Shown in pieces: positions 28,344-37,451 of a stretch of 64,000 nucleotides of DNA; position 1 is the stretch's first letter; each line of letters starts with the position of its first letter. The stretch comes from Candidatus Saccharimonadota bacterium (GTDB lineage: Bacteria > Patescibacteriota > Saccharimonadia > Saccharimonadales > Saccharimonadaceae), in the NCBI GenBank assembly GCA_028286285.1, contig JAQBRV010000001.1, forward strand, positions 1 through 64,000, given 5' to 3'. The translations under genes and the position numbers were made by a program. The notes under the pieces were generated by a model. It worked only from the letters and a program-made list of their open reading frames with translations, was not told where the DNA came from and did no database searches.

Positions 28344-29504
28344 ATGGCAACAGCTTCGCCAGAATTGTCACCGACAATCGCACAGACCGAAAAATCAGAT
28401 TATGAAACTGCCCTGTTAGCAGATCAATATAAAAAATGGCAAAAACTTTTCGGCGTGAACCCTTATAAATACGATCAAGCAAATCCCGCTGTACCCGAAT
28501 CTGTCGATGAACTTATACATGCGATCGAGGATATCTGTACCGGAAGCGGCAGTACGGCTAGTTCTAGCATTTACCGCTTCACCTCAGGCCAGCGCGATAA
28601 TGGTGACCCAAAATTTGAGGTCATGCTTAACGAAGGCAATTTTGGCTGGGGATTGGACACTGGGCTTCTGGATGTTACACAGGCAAAAGTGACTAACATT
28701 CATTATGAGGAGCATTTCGGTGTCGGTTTTAAGGAACCATTCGGTAAATATCTAATCGAGGATACATTCTTTATTGACCCACGAACTAATGTTCCATCGG
28801 TACATCGACGCATGGCTCCTCTGCGACCTGGTCGACGTTACTACAAGTCAGCTATCAAGCCTGCGAACGCGCTGGATGTGGCGGCCGCACTGGATATCGT
28901 GAAGCAGGCCAAGACTGGTAGAGAAATCGAGGGGGAACTGCCGACCTATGTCGAGATTGGTTTTGGCATGGACTCCGCAGCAATGCTGGGTGACAGAAAG
29001 TTCGACTCCAAACAATATGTCGGAGTGGACGCAGTTCTCGGTCAGTACGCCCTTGAGAGCGGCCAGCCATACACTCAAGCTTTGCATGCAGAAACCGAGA
29101 TGTTAACAGCCCGGGTAGAAGATGAACGACCAGGTGAACACATCAAGTTCTCAGTTGCAGAGGGCGAGCACTTGGATATGCCCGATGAATCCGTTAGAGA
29201 AGTGTTCATGTCAAACGTTCTCAATGCGCCCGACATATCTATCGCTGACAAGCGAAAACTTTTGGCTGAGACTTCACGAATACTCGAAAAGGGTGGCCGC
29301 CTGGTAGTACGTGTCAACTGGCACCAAGACGACTGGTCACCCATGATGATGCGAGAGTTTCTAGAAGATAATGGCGCATTTATTGTCAAGGAAACTCATC
29401 CCGGGCAATCCAGCCATATATTGCTTGAAAGACAGTACGGTACACAGAAAACTGTTCAGGCTCCTGAAGGTTATTATCTGGTTTGTATGCTGCGATCTAT
29501 GTGA
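28344..29504 (+). CDS. Class I SAM-dependent methyltransferase
   Basis: 386 aa. The first ~180 residues have no recognised domain. Residues ~200-340 form a Rossmann methyltransferase: motif I YVEIGFGMDSA, VGVDAV, then the acidic/Asn stretch MSNVLNAPDI and GGRLVVRVNW. The substrate is unknown. TGT-TATAGT (28329-28334) ends 9 nt before the ATG, so it is near-leaderless. Confidence 0.82.
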   Translation: MATASPELSPTIAQTEKSDYETALLADQYKKWQKLFGVNPYKYDQANPAVPESVDELIHAIEDICTGSGSTASSSIYRFTSGQRDNGDPKFEVMLNEGNFGWGLDTGLLDVTQAKVTNIHYEEHFGVGFKEPFGKYLIEDTFFIDPRTNVPSVHRRMAPLRPGRRYYKSAIKPANALDVAAALDIVKQAKTGREIEGELPTYVEIGFGMDSAAMLGDRKFDSKQYVGVDAVLGQYALESGQPYTQALHAETEMLTARVEDERPGEHIKFSVAEGEHLDMPDESVREVFMSNVLNAPDISIADKRKLLAETSRILEKGGRLVVRVNWHQDDWSPMMMREFLEDNGAFIVKETHPGQSSHILLERQYGTQKTVQAPEGYYLVCMLRSM

Positions 29505-29698
29505 ATGACCAACGATAGTAAAAAGTAGTTATTCTCACAGAATTATTCCAAACTCTGTCCGCTACGACCAGACGCATCTTTAGAACTTTTAGCTATCTCT
29601 ACCTACATCTTCGTAATAGTTCTCGGAAATCCGACTCAATAGCCCGCCATATGAATATCAAAGCATCCTTCCTGAGGGTGCTTTTCCGTTTCAGTACT

Positions 29699-29833
29699 TT
29701 ACTGGCCGTGAAGTGTAGTATTCGAACTATCAGAAGTGGGTTGTGGCTTATCAAACGTCGTCGCCGCAATTGACACGAGTAGTCCTCCGAGGATAAAACA
29801 GATAATCCCAATAAGTAATGATTTCGTATCCAT
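29699..29833 (-). CDS. Small single-span membrane protein (44 aa)
   Basis: 44 residues starting MDTKSLLIGIICFILGG and ending TTLHGQ: one membrane helix and a polar tail. The ribosome-binding site TAGGAGG lies 6 nt before the ATG. It follows the DUF4396 gene by 9 nt and is trailed by a hairpin with an A/T-rich end near 29660-29690, so it is probably the last gene of the SOD operon. Confidence 0.75.
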   Translation of the reverse strand: MDTKSLLIGIICFILGGLLVSIAATTFDKPQPTSDSSNTTLHGQ

Positions 29834-29842
29834 ATGAGCCTC

Positions 29843-30307
29843 CTAGTGGTGGTGATCGTGTGATTCGTGATATTGATGAACGAGCGCATGCCCTTTGCCT
29901 CGCTTGAGAAGATACAGATTAACGGGATAGGCGGCGAAGAAAGCCACGGTCAGCGCGATGAGCATGCCTACCCAGAAGACCGGATTTACCAGGCCAGCAT
30001 TCATACCACCAGGGATAAGGGTCATTACGGTGTTATCGACGATTTCCATGGTTGCAATAGAAAGTGTATCGGCGGCGAGAACGGTTCCCAAAGCGACGCG
30101 AAGCGCGAGGCCAGACTGTACTAATGGCAGAGCCGAAAGGCTGTAACCAAAGATGAATGCCAGTATAACGGCTAGGACGACGGTCGTGAGCGTATCAAAG
30201 CCGGCAATCGTCCCGATGATTAAGCCAAGAATCTCACCAATTGCACAGCCGGTCAGGCAGTGGAGGGTCGCGCTGCGAGCAAGTGCCTGATAGTCTGGGG
30301 TATTCAT
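29843..30307 (-). CDS. DUF4396 membrane protein with His-rich tail
   Basis: 154 aa from the ATG at 30307; the longer frame to 30442 overlaps sod and is rejected. Four hydrophobic segments with the DUF4396 pattern (TLHCLTGCAIGEILGLIIG), ending in HQYHESHDHHH. Cys and His residues suggest metal binding. It lies directly downstream of superoxide dismutase, so a link to metal or redox handling is plausible but unproven. Confidence 0.8.
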   Translation of the reverse strand: MNTPDYQALARSATLHCLTGCAIGEILGLIIGTIAGFDTLTTVVLAVILAFIFGYSLSALPLVQSGLALRVALGTVLAADTLSIATMEIVDNTVMTLIPGGMNAGLVNPVFWVGMLIALTVAFFAAYPVNLYLLKRGKGHALVHQYHESHDHHH

Positions 30308-30317
30308 TGAAATCTTT

Positions 30318-30914
30318 CTACGCTTGCTCGAGGCGCTGGGCGACAAAATCCCAGTCGACCACGTGCCACCAGGCATTGATATAATCATCTCGTTTATTTT
30401 TGTAGTCGAGGTAATAAGCATGCTCCCAGACATCCAGGCCAAGCAGTGGCGCCGCTTTGCCGAGCATTATCGGTGTATCTTGGTTCGGTGTTGTCAAAAT
30501 CTCCATATCCGGTTGGAGCCAAGCCCAGCCACTACCAAACACACCCAATGACTTCGTTGTGAATTCATCAACGAAGGATTGAAAACTGCCATATTTCTCG
30601 ATCAACTTGGCGGCCAACTCCCCCGTCGGCTCCCCGCCACCATTCGGAGACATCCACTGCCAGAATAGGCTGTGGTTATAATGACCACCGCCATGGTTGC
30701 GAATAGCCGTCTGCACTGCAACTGGCAGACTATCGATATCGCTCAGCAAACTATCGAGTGGACGCTCTTTCAGAGCTGGCGCTTGATCAAGTGCGGCGTT
30801 AAGCTTGTCGACGTATGTCTGATGGTGCTTACTGTGATGCAGCTCCATAATGTCTTTACTGATGTACTTACTCAGCTGATCGTAGCCATAGCTTATGGCT
30901 GGTAGTTGATACAT
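30318..30914 (-). CDS. sodA: Superoxide dismutase, Fe/Mn type
   Basis: 198 aa. It converts superoxide to oxygen and peroxide. The conserved HHSKHHQTYVDKLN, HNHSLFWQWM-type (GGGHYNHSLFW) and the metal-ligand motif DVWEHAYYLDY are all present. Fe or Mn use cannot be decided by eye. A strong AAGGAGG ribosome-binding site precedes the ATG. Confidence 0.96.
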   Translation of the reverse strand: MYQLPAISYGYDQLSKYISKDIMELHHSKHHQTYVDKLNAALDQAPALKERPLDSLLSDIDSLPVAVQTAIRNHGGGHYNHSLFWQWMSPNGGGEPTGELAAKLIEKYGSFQSFVDEFTTKSLGVFGSGWAWLQPDMEILTTPNQDTPIMLGKAAPLLGLDVWEHAYYLDYKNKRDDYINAWWHVVDWDFVAQRLEQA

Positions 30915-30925
30915 GCGTTTCCTCC

Positions 30926-31966
30926 TTACTGGATAATTTGCGCTTCTGAGACAGGAATAGAAATGTACTCTTTTATCTTGTTCTGTTCGCGAAGTTGCGT
31001 AAATGCGGCGTTAAAAGTGGTCAGTGGGACTTTTAAATAACGGTAGCTCAGCTCATTGGCGTTGCTTTCAACTAGTTTGACAAAATAGTACCCGTCACCA
31101 GTGGTTGATTTGATAGCTTCAGAAGTCTGACCCACCGTCAGCTTGGTCGCTGCTTGGGTCAAACCGCCGTCTTGGTTGGTTTTTCGTACCAAGCCAGAAC
31201 TACCCGACTGCACACCCTCGACTTGCTTGGCAATGGCATCAAAATCTGCATTGGGATCAGCCACGAGCTGCGCGACGGCGCCAACTGTTTCAGAAGCGTG
31301 GGTATCGATCGTATAGGACACCTTGTGTCGAAGTAGTGACTGCCGAATAAGCAGTCGATACTCATCTTTGTCGTAGCCCAGGGTCTCCAATGTTGAGGCG
31401 TCGTATAATTCCTGTGAGATTGTGCCGTTGGCAGTCTGGAGACTCCGTTTCACCACCGCGTCGACTTCGTCGTCGGTGACGGTGAGGTTCTTCTCACGGG
31501 CAAGTTTTGCGGCGTAGGCATCCGCCTCGGCACCGTTGATAACACTCCGTTTGATGTAATTTATCTGACGTTCGTTGTCTTTTTTACCTTGTTCTATCTG
31601 TCCCTTGGCCGCTAACCAATGTTCCTGACTACGTAGGCGCATCAGGTAATCACTGTAGCGCACCGATTCACCATCAACCGAGGCAACCGAAAGAGGTAAA
31701 ACCTTGGTGGCACGATAAAAGAATGTACTGGTGTTCTGGACAGAATAGAGCTGCCACCAACCGACTACTCCTAAAATAATGACGGCTGTCAGAGCAATAA
31801 TCACGGCATTGATAACTAACCGATGCCGAGCATATTGCACCGGGTACTTGAACTTACGACCACCAGCCAGGATACGCTCACGGTGTTCAGCCACTGTTTC
31901 ATTAGTGATGCGCATCGATGATTGATCTGGCTGCTTGGTGGTGCGTTTTTTAAATATCTTCTTCAT
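30926..31966 (-). CDS. PrsA/SurA-like foldase, membrane-anchored
   Basis: 346 aa from the ATG at 31966, which has AAGGAG 4 nt upstream. A cytoplasmic basic segment is followed by a membrane helix (residues ~60-82) and a SurA_N-like chaperone region (residues ~100-215, NERQINYIKRSVINGAEADAYA). The C-terminal domain may be a parvulin-type PPIase. It likely helps fold exported proteins such as pilins. It overlaps the PH-domain gene by 17 nt. Confidence 0.75.
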   Translation of the reverse strand: MKKIFKKRTTKQPDQSSMRITNETVAEHRERILAGGRKFKYPVQYARHRLVINAVIIALTAVIILGVVGWWQLYSVQNTSTFFYRATKVLPLSVASVDGESVRYSDYLMRLRSQEHWLAAKGQIEQGKKDNERQINYIKRSVINGAEADAYAAKLAREKNLTVTDDEVDAVVKRSLQTANGTISQELYDASTLETLGYDKDEYRLLIRQSLLRHKVSYTIDTHASETVGAVAQLVADPNADFDAIAKQVEGVQSGSSGLVRKTNQDGGLTQAATKLTVGQTSEAIKSTTGDGYYFVKLVESNANELSYRYLKVPLTTFNAAFTQLREQNKIKEYISIPVSEAQIIQ

Positions 31967-32480
31967 AAACTCCTTGTTCGTCTGCGGATGCTTCAACTGC
32001 ATTCTGAAGCTTGTTGTAGATTTTATCTGGGTGTTCAGCATTATGGATCACGAGATCACCTACGTACGTTTGGATAACGATAGTTCCAAACTTGAATATC
32101 TCTCCTGAGAACCCTGGTATATTATAGCTTATGTTTTGAATCTTTGATAGCTTCAGCTCGACAACATTCTTACCGAAAAAGCCTTTTTGGGTGACTTGTC
32201 GGATGCGCTGACTGGTCACAATGTAGATCGTGAAGTACCACATCATAAAGTGATATGAAAACAACAACAAACCGACCACCAACCCGACAATCGGCAGAAT
32301 AAATAATTCAAGGTTGTTTTGCCAGATGAGTGGTGGAATGGCTGAAAGCGTAAAAGGAATCAGTAGCAAGTAGAAGCCCTTACGCATCGCGATGATATGG
32401 CGACGAAAGACAAATAAAAGCTCCTCGCCTTCCCGTTGGCCGTCAAAATCGTGTGGTTGAATGGTGTCTTCTTTGGTCAT
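31950..32480 (-). CDS. Bacterial PH domain membrane protein (YdbS-like)
   Basis: 176 aa from the ATG at 32480; the upstream extension reads through tRNA-Arg and is an artefact. Two membrane helices (near residues 36-80) precede a bPH2 domain with TSQRIRQVTQKGFFGKNVVEL and FGTIVIQTYVG. Role unknown. Confidence 0.8.
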   Translation of the reverse strand: MTKEDTIQPHDFDGQREGEELLFVFRRHIIAMRKGFYLLLIPFTLSAIPPLIWQNNLELFILPIVGLVVGLLLFSYHFMMWYFTIYIVTSQRIRQVTQKGFFGKNVVELKLSKIQNISYNIPGFSGEIFKFGTIVIQTYVGDLVIHNAEHPDKIYNKLQNAVEASADEQGVYEEDI

Positions 32481-32488
32481 ATATTTCC

Positions 32489-32565
32489 TGGTGCCCCGGG
32501 CAGGAGTCGAACCTGCAACCATATCCTTAGGACGGATCTACTCTATCCAGTTGAGCTACCGAGGC
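32489..32565 (-). tRNA. tRNA-Arg(CCT)
   Basis: Cloverleaf with acceptor GCCTCGG/CCGGGGC (one G-U), anticodon loop GTCCTAA (anticodon CCT), T-loop TTCGACT, encoded CCA. The first anticodon-stem pair is a G-A mismatch. Confidence 0.92.
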
Positions 32566-32664
32566 ATAATCCTCATAATCCCACCTTTACGGTGACGAGG
32601 CTCATACGGTTATTGTAGCATGAAAATGGCGACCCCAAGGGTCGCCATTTCTTTATACGGTGCG

Positions 32665-33171
32665 CTATCGTGTAAACTTTTCGTGTAATACACTGTAGTC
32701 ATAGAGTTCGTCATCCGAGAACCAGTGAGGGATCTCCTTCTTGGCATCGCTCAGGTCACCGGAGGCGTGAATGAGGTTCGGAATTCCCTTCTCTTGAGCA
32801 TCGCCATAGCCATAGCTCATATGCGAGAAGTCACCGCGGATGGTACCCGGTGCTGATGACTTCGGTTCCGTTGCACCAACCAATTTTCGAACCAATTCGA
32901 CAGCCTCAATACCCTCAAGTACCATAGCGATGACAGGACCTTCATTCATCATGTCCATCACATTATTAAACACCGCCTCTCCACGACGTGTAATAACCTG
33001 GCCAATTCCTTCGTAGTGTTCGTGATAGTGTTCGTGATCAGGGGCAACCATCTTGGTACCAACAATCTTGAGGCCAACCCGTTCAAAACGAGTCAGGATA
33101 TCCCCTATGACCCCACGCTGCACGGCATCAGGTTTAAACACTATTAATGTACGCTCGATATGACTAGTCAT
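32665..33171 (-). CDS. ndk: Nucleoside-diphosphate kinase
   Basis: 168 aa, slightly longer than the usual ~140-150. It balances NTP pools through a phospho-histidine. RTLIVFKPDAVQRG, the nucleotide site and the active-site NLIHASGD are present. A GAGGAG ribosome-binding site precedes the ATG. Confidence 0.96.
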   Translation of the reverse strand: MTSHIERTLIVFKPDAVQRGVIGDILTRFERVGLKIVGTKMVAPDHEHYHEHYEGIGQVITRRGEAVFNNVMDMMNEGPVIAMVLEGIEAVELVRKLVGATEPKSSAPGTIRGDFSHMSYGYGDAQEKGIPNLIHASGDLSDAKKEIPHWFSDDELYDYSVLHEKFTR

Positions 33172-33192
33172 TATTTCTCCTCTTCTTTTGCT

Positions 33193-33987
33193 CTATTGTA
33201 CCAAAAGGATGACTGCTAATACACCGGCAAGTCCTACTCGATACCAACCGAAGAGCGCCAAGCTGTGATTTGAAAGATACCGCATCAAGAAACCGACCGC
33301 AATCAGCCCCGAGATGAAGGCACAGACATTGCTTAGTGTTAACATGGCCGCATTATCAATAAAGTATTGTCGGTCACCGCTGCTCATCAGTAATTTTAAC
33401 GTCACGCCGAACATGATCGGCAGCGATGCTAGGAAGCTGTATTCGGCCGCCTCGGCTGCTTTAAGCCCCATCAGGCGTCCGGTGATAATCGTTGAACCCG
33501 ACCGCGATACACCTGGAATGAGTGCCATGATCTGCGCGAGGCCGATTACCAAGGCACGGCCGCTACTCAACTTCTCACCTGATGCGACGGGTGAGGCTTT
33601 TGGTAGTCTATCGAGCAGAATCATCACGACCCCGACAATAGCCAGCGTAAAGACCACTGTGACCGCGCTGTTGAAGAACAGTGTGTCAGCGATGAAGTCG
33701 GCCAGGACAAACCCCACGATACCCGCCGGGACAGCCGTAATGATAATATTGCGCGCGAGGCGGTAATTCTTATTCTGAAAGATGTCGATTAAAATAGTCA
33801 AGATACGCGCACGGAAGTACACCAGTAGCGCCAGCAGTGTTCCCAGATTGATCCACTCCAGAAAGAGATGGTTGGATGCCCCCGAGAAAAGAGTTTGGGC
33901 AATCACTAAATGACCCGAACTGCTGATCGGAATAAATTCGGTCAATCCCTGGATAAACCCAAGTATAATCGCTTCAATGATACTCAC
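33193..33987 (-). CDS. uppP: Undecaprenyl-diphosphatase (BacA family)
   Basis: 264 aa, about eight membrane helices. It recycles the lipid carrier for peptidoglycan and surface glycans. Signature motifs are LTEFIPISSSGHLVIA and PGVSRSGSTII. It is upstream of ndk on the same strand (21-nt gap) and divergent from xerC/D. Confidence 0.96.
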   Translation of the reverse strand: MSIIEAIILGFIQGLTEFIPISSSGHLVIAQTLFSGASNHLFLEWINLGTLLALLVYFRARILTILIDIFQNKNYRLARNIIITAVPAGIVGFVLADFIADTLFFNSAVTVVFTLAIVGVVMILLDRLPKASPVASGEKLSSGRALVIGLAQIMALIPGVSRSGSTIITGRLMGLKAAEAAEYSFLASLPIMFGVTLKLLMSSGDRQYFIDNAAMLTLSNVCAFISGLIAVGFLMRYLSNHSLALFGWYRVGLAGVLAVILLVQ

Positions 33988-34035
33988 TATCCCCTATTGT
34001 ACCTAAAACACTCCGTTTTGCGCTATGCTAAGAGT

Positions 34036-34953
34036 ATGTATATGTCGGAATTGCTCCTAGACTATATCGAACACCTTGAAGTAGAGGGTGGTCGATCGGC
34101 CAAAACAGCTGAAAATTATAAGCTCTATCTCGAACGTTTTGTGGAATTTACTGGTGATATCACCGTAGATAAAATTACATCGGAGATAATTCGTAAATAC
34201 CGTCTGTGGCTGAATCGTTATAGTAATGACAACGATGACTCGCTGGCTATTATTACCCAAAGTTATCACCTCATCGCCCTACGAGGGTTTCTCACCTACC
34301 TATCGGGGCGTGATATTGTCAGCCTCAGTCCTGAAAAGATAAAACTGCCGAAAGTATCACGCAAACAGGTCACCTTTTTACACTACGACGAAGTTGAGCG
34401 GTTATTGGCTCAAATTCCCTTGACCAACGAGGTCGGACTGCGTGATCGAGCTATCATTGAGCTGCTCTTTTCAAGTGGACTGCGCGTCTCTGAACTGGTA
34501 AATCTCAACCGAGACCACGTCAACACCAAGCGGCGAGAATTTATGGTACGCGGTAAGGGTCAGAAAGATCGTCCGGTCTTCATTGGGACGGCCACGGCCG
34601 AGCGGGTCAACGAATATCTCGCCGCTCGGCTTGATAACCTACCTCCACTTTTCTTGAGCTACAGTCGTAATAACATTGCAGGTACCGGTGGTGATTACCG
34701 TCGCCTTACCTCTCGGAGCATTCAACGTCTCATTAGTCAGTATGCTCGATTGGCCGGTATCACTAAACATGTCAGCCCGCACACCATGCGTCACAGCTTT
34801 GCAACCGATCTACTCATGAACGGTGCTGATATCCGTAGTGTCCAGAGCATGCTCGGTCATAGCAGCATCAGCACAACCCAGGTGTACACCCACGTGACTG
34901 ATGAGCACTTACGCGAAGTGTACGAAAAGTTTCATAGCGACCCTGAGGGTTAA
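34036..34953 (+). CDS. xerD: Tyrosine recombinase XerC/XerD family
   Basis: 305 aa from the ATG at 34036 (an ATG at 34042 is also possible); an upstream extension antisense to uppP is rejected. The N-terminal SAM-like DNA-binding domain is followed by the catalytic domain with Arg (SSGLRVSEL), HTMRHSFAT, LGHSSISTTQVY and the Tyr nucleophile (VYTHV). It is the likely dimer-resolution recombinase acting at dif; integrase activity is less likely because no mobile-element genes surround it. Confidence 0.88.
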   Translation: MYMSELLLDYIEHLEVEGGRSAKTAENYKLYLERFVEFTGDITVDKITSEIIRKYRLWLNRYSNDNDDSLAIITQSYHLIALRGFLTYLSGRDIVSLSPEKIKLPKVSRKQVTFLHYDEVERLLAQIPLTNEVGLRDRAIIELLFSSGLRVSELVNLNRDHVNTKRREFMVRGKGQKDRPVFIGTATAERVNEYLAARLDNLPPLFLSYSRNNIAGTGGDYRRLTSRSIQRLISQYARLAGITKHVSPHTMRHSFATDLLMNGADIRSVQSMLGHSSISTTQVYTHVTDEHLREVYEKFHSDPEG

Positions 34954-34976
34954 GTTACCGAACAAACTCTCTGACT

Positions 34977-36140
34977 CTATGGCACGGCAACATTGCAGCG
35001 GCCGGCGTCATAGTGTTCGATTTTGCTTGTTACGGAAAAGTCTTTACATAGGCTTCCATACAGGTCAACGGCATCTTCAGGATACGGGAAGTCGGTCGAT
35101 TCAAATTGAATACGGGCATTGACGCGTCGAAATAAGTCGTTAGCCCGACCAGTCGAGTCAACCTCAGGCTGAACGCCGTGAAATCGTACAACTGCGTCGC
35201 CATTTTTCATGACAACCTTATAGCGTGTCTTGTTATAGAGTGCACTGAGCCGCAAATATGCACCACTCGTCGGCTCGGGTAAAGTTAGCGTTACCGTGCA
35301 AGCATAATCTCCCTCAGAGAACTGGCTATTGTTACACTTAACACTTTGGGGTGTGCTATGTATCGGCCCATCTATACCAGGGTCAGCACTAAATGGCACA
35401 TCCAAGCCTATATTGGTCGGGTAGAGAAAAAGTGTATTTGCATTACCTAAGCCACCTGTCGTTTCTAAGCTCGATAGAGTAAAGGAACTACCCGTCTTGA
35501 TAAGTTGCGTGCGAAGAAGCGGAGGAGCTGTTTTTCCCCAACGAGTATCGTCACCCGACATCGGAAAGGGCATGCTGGCATAATTAGCTGGCAGCGTGTT
35601 ATCGCCGCTAAAGTCCTCACTTATATCGTCGCGAGTGAACCACTTGATCTCAATTTTATCGAACGATTCACCTGGAGCCACCCGGAGCGGAATAAGGTGT
35701 GACTTACCCGGCTGCAAGCCTTTTCGAGTATAGTCAGGGGTATTCTGGATTATCTTTACGCATGTGTAAGCCTGATCGAGTGATTCGTCTGAGACGGACT
35801 GTTGTATCTTTCTCTCATCGGTGGCCGAACCGTCAAAGATAGCACTAAGCGTACTGCACTGTTGTGAATCGAGCTTCGCATCGATGCCTTGGCATACTGT
35901 TGGCGCAGGGTCACTGGCACACTTCTTACTAATTACCATAGCCCTTTTCGCATCCTCAACCCCGGCTAATGCCGAATCGTAGGCACTTTGGGATAGATCG
36001 CTTTGTGTTGCCTGCTGCTGGTTACGAACCATGAGTTGCACAAAGCCAACCGTCACAATAATAACAAGGAGTGCCGTGAATATTACCACAAACAAGGATA
36101 CGGCGCCCTGCTGTCGGTTCTTAGTCTGATGATACTTCAT
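34977..36140 (-). CDS. PilX-like minor pilus protein
   Basis: 387 aa. A short polar leader (NRQQGAVSLFVVIFTALLVIIV) is followed by one helix, as in PilX/PilX_N-type minor pilins without the canonical Glu5. The large Cys-containing extracellular region is unlike known domains. It ends the minor-pilin cluster and overlaps the next pilin gene by one base. Confidence 0.7.
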   Translation of the reverse strand: MKYHQTKNRQQGAVSLFVVIFTALLVIIVTVGFVQLMVRNQQQATQSDLSQSAYDSALAGVEDAKRAMVISKKCASDPAPTVCQGIDAKLDSQQCSTLSAIFDGSATDERKIQQSVSDESLDQAYTCVKIIQNTPDYTRKGLQPGKSHLIPLRVAPGESFDKIEIKWFTRDDISEDFSGDNTLPANYASMPFPMSGDDTRWGKTAPPLLRTQLIKTGSSFTLSSLETTGGLGNANTLFLYPTNIGLDVPFSADPGIDGPIHSTPQSVKCNNSQFSEGDYACTVTLTLPEPTSGAYLRLSALYNKTRYKVVMKNGDAVVRFHGVQPEVDSTGRANDLFRRVNARIQFESTDFPYPEDAVDLYGSLCKDFSVTSKIEHYDAGRCNVAVP

Positions 36141-36841
36141 TATTCACTTCCTCCTGGCAGGTTGCCTGCTCTCGCAATTATACTAAATCGATTGAGTGAA
36201 CAGTAATTCTCGTCACCCACACCCTCGCTTGGCGGTTTACACACGCCATTCATGATTTGCTGTTCGGTGTTTGTACCAAGCACAAAATCAATTGCGTACA
36301 GTACTTGCCCGGATTCAGTGTCGCTCACAGCTGGCATAATGCTAAAGCTATGAAGTACCAAATCTCGGTCACCACCGGCTAGCATCTCCGTTGCTCGTGC
36401 CTTGTCAACAACAGCCGTTCCGGTCTCTTCACAGAGACTCGGATCCCTATCGGGGACTTTAACGAACCGAATCGGTGAATTATCTGTGAATGTTGTAAAT
36501 GCTGTCGATGGACTGGCTTTGAGACTCTTGCCATAATTCCATATGTAACTGTATTCACCAATACACAATCTCCCGCCTCTATCATCGACATTCTTGTAAT
36601 CCGGTTTCACGGCCGGGTTAGGAAGAACATTGAAGGGTATCGACCCCGCGATGCTTCGTTGCAAATCCTCGGAAATCGCAAGCCCAGCCTGATTTACATC
36701 TCGAATAGTGATACCTTTGGTGTATATGTTACTCATATGGATCGTCAGCATGGCGATAGCAAGAAGCAACAGCGAGACAAAGCTCATGGCGAGCATCAGC
36801 TCGATGAGAGTAAAGCCTTGTCTGTTATGCCGCTGGATCAT
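36140..36841 (-). CDS. Minor type IV pilin (PilW-like)
   Basis: 233 aa. The prepilin signal RQGFTLIELMLAMSFVSLLLLAI has a Gly at the cleavage site and Glu5. The extracellular part has Cys pairs. It overlaps its neighbours by 1 and 17 nt, showing tight coupling. Confidence 0.85.
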   Translation of the reverse strand: MIQRHNRQGFTLIELMLAMSFVSLLLLAIAMLTIHMSNIYTKGITIRDVNQAGLAISEDLQRSIAGSIPFNVLPNPAVKPDYKNVDDRGGRLCIGEYSYIWNYGKSLKASPSTAFTTFTDNSPIRFVKVPDRDPSLCEETGTAVVDKARATEMLAGGDRDLVLHSFSIMPAVSDTESGQVLYAIDFVLGTNTEQQIMNGVCKPPSEGVGDENYCSLNRFSIIARAGNLPGGSE

Positions 36842-37451
36842 ATAGCCTCACGATCGTGCCGAGTGTTATTGCCGGACTATTGCCTGGGCTCTCCCAGCAA
36901 GCACGGATATGAAAATCGATAAAACCGACATTCCCTGAACCACCCCCATCATTTCGCTGCGCTTCTATCCAGATGCCATAGGCATACAGACGATCGAGTC
37001 CATAGATTAGTTGAGCGTATGGCGGGGGTGTTTCACCCGGACTAGGGGGTGTGGACATCGAAATTGGGGGTTTGCTGTCAATACTGGCGGTTCGAGCGTT
37101 TAATACGAACGCCCGAGGAGAAGCAATAGCTGGGCAATTAATGCTACCGTTTGTGGCAAACCCACTGACACCGCCCGCTTCCGCTTTGGTACGTAGCTTC
37201 TCCCATTCGCTCATTACGCCATCATCTTGGCCTTCACTGAGACTATTGATGTACGTCTGGTGGATGAAGCGAAGTGCTTCAGCCTGTGCATCAATTTGCT
37301 GACGGACTTGGGTGATCTCGAGCGATCGCTGCGCGCTGTTGATACCCTGGTTCATGATTGCTATAGCGCCGACTGCGATCATACTGAATACTGTGACCGC
37401 GAGAAGCACCTCTATGATGGTGTCGCCGCGTTGGCTCGTTATCGCTAACAT
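36825..37451 (-). CDS. Minor type IV pilin (PilV-like)
   Basis: 208 aa. The N-terminus QRGDTIIEVLLAVTVFSMIAV is a class III signal with Glu5, followed by a long amphipathic helix (QVRQQIDAQAEALRFIHQTY) and a small globular domain. It overlaps both neighbouring pilin genes. Confidence 0.82.
   Translation of the reverse strand: MLAITSQRGDTIIEVLLAVTVFSMIAVGAIAIMNQGINSAQRSLEITQVRQQIDAQAEALRFIHQTYINSLSEGQDDGVMSEWEKLRTKAEAGGVSGFATNGSINCPAIASPRAFVLNARTASIDSKPPISMSTPPSPGETPPPYAQLIYGLDRLYAYGIWIEAQRNDGGGSGNVGFIDFHIRACWESPGNSPAITLGTIVRLYDPAA

Noticed and set aside
32481-32522. N-terminal extension of the PH-domain protein
   Set aside because: It reads through tRNA-Arg; the internal ATG at 32480 is used.
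33910-34035. N-terminal extension of XerC/D
   Set aside because: It is antisense to uppP and precedes a plausible promoter and start.
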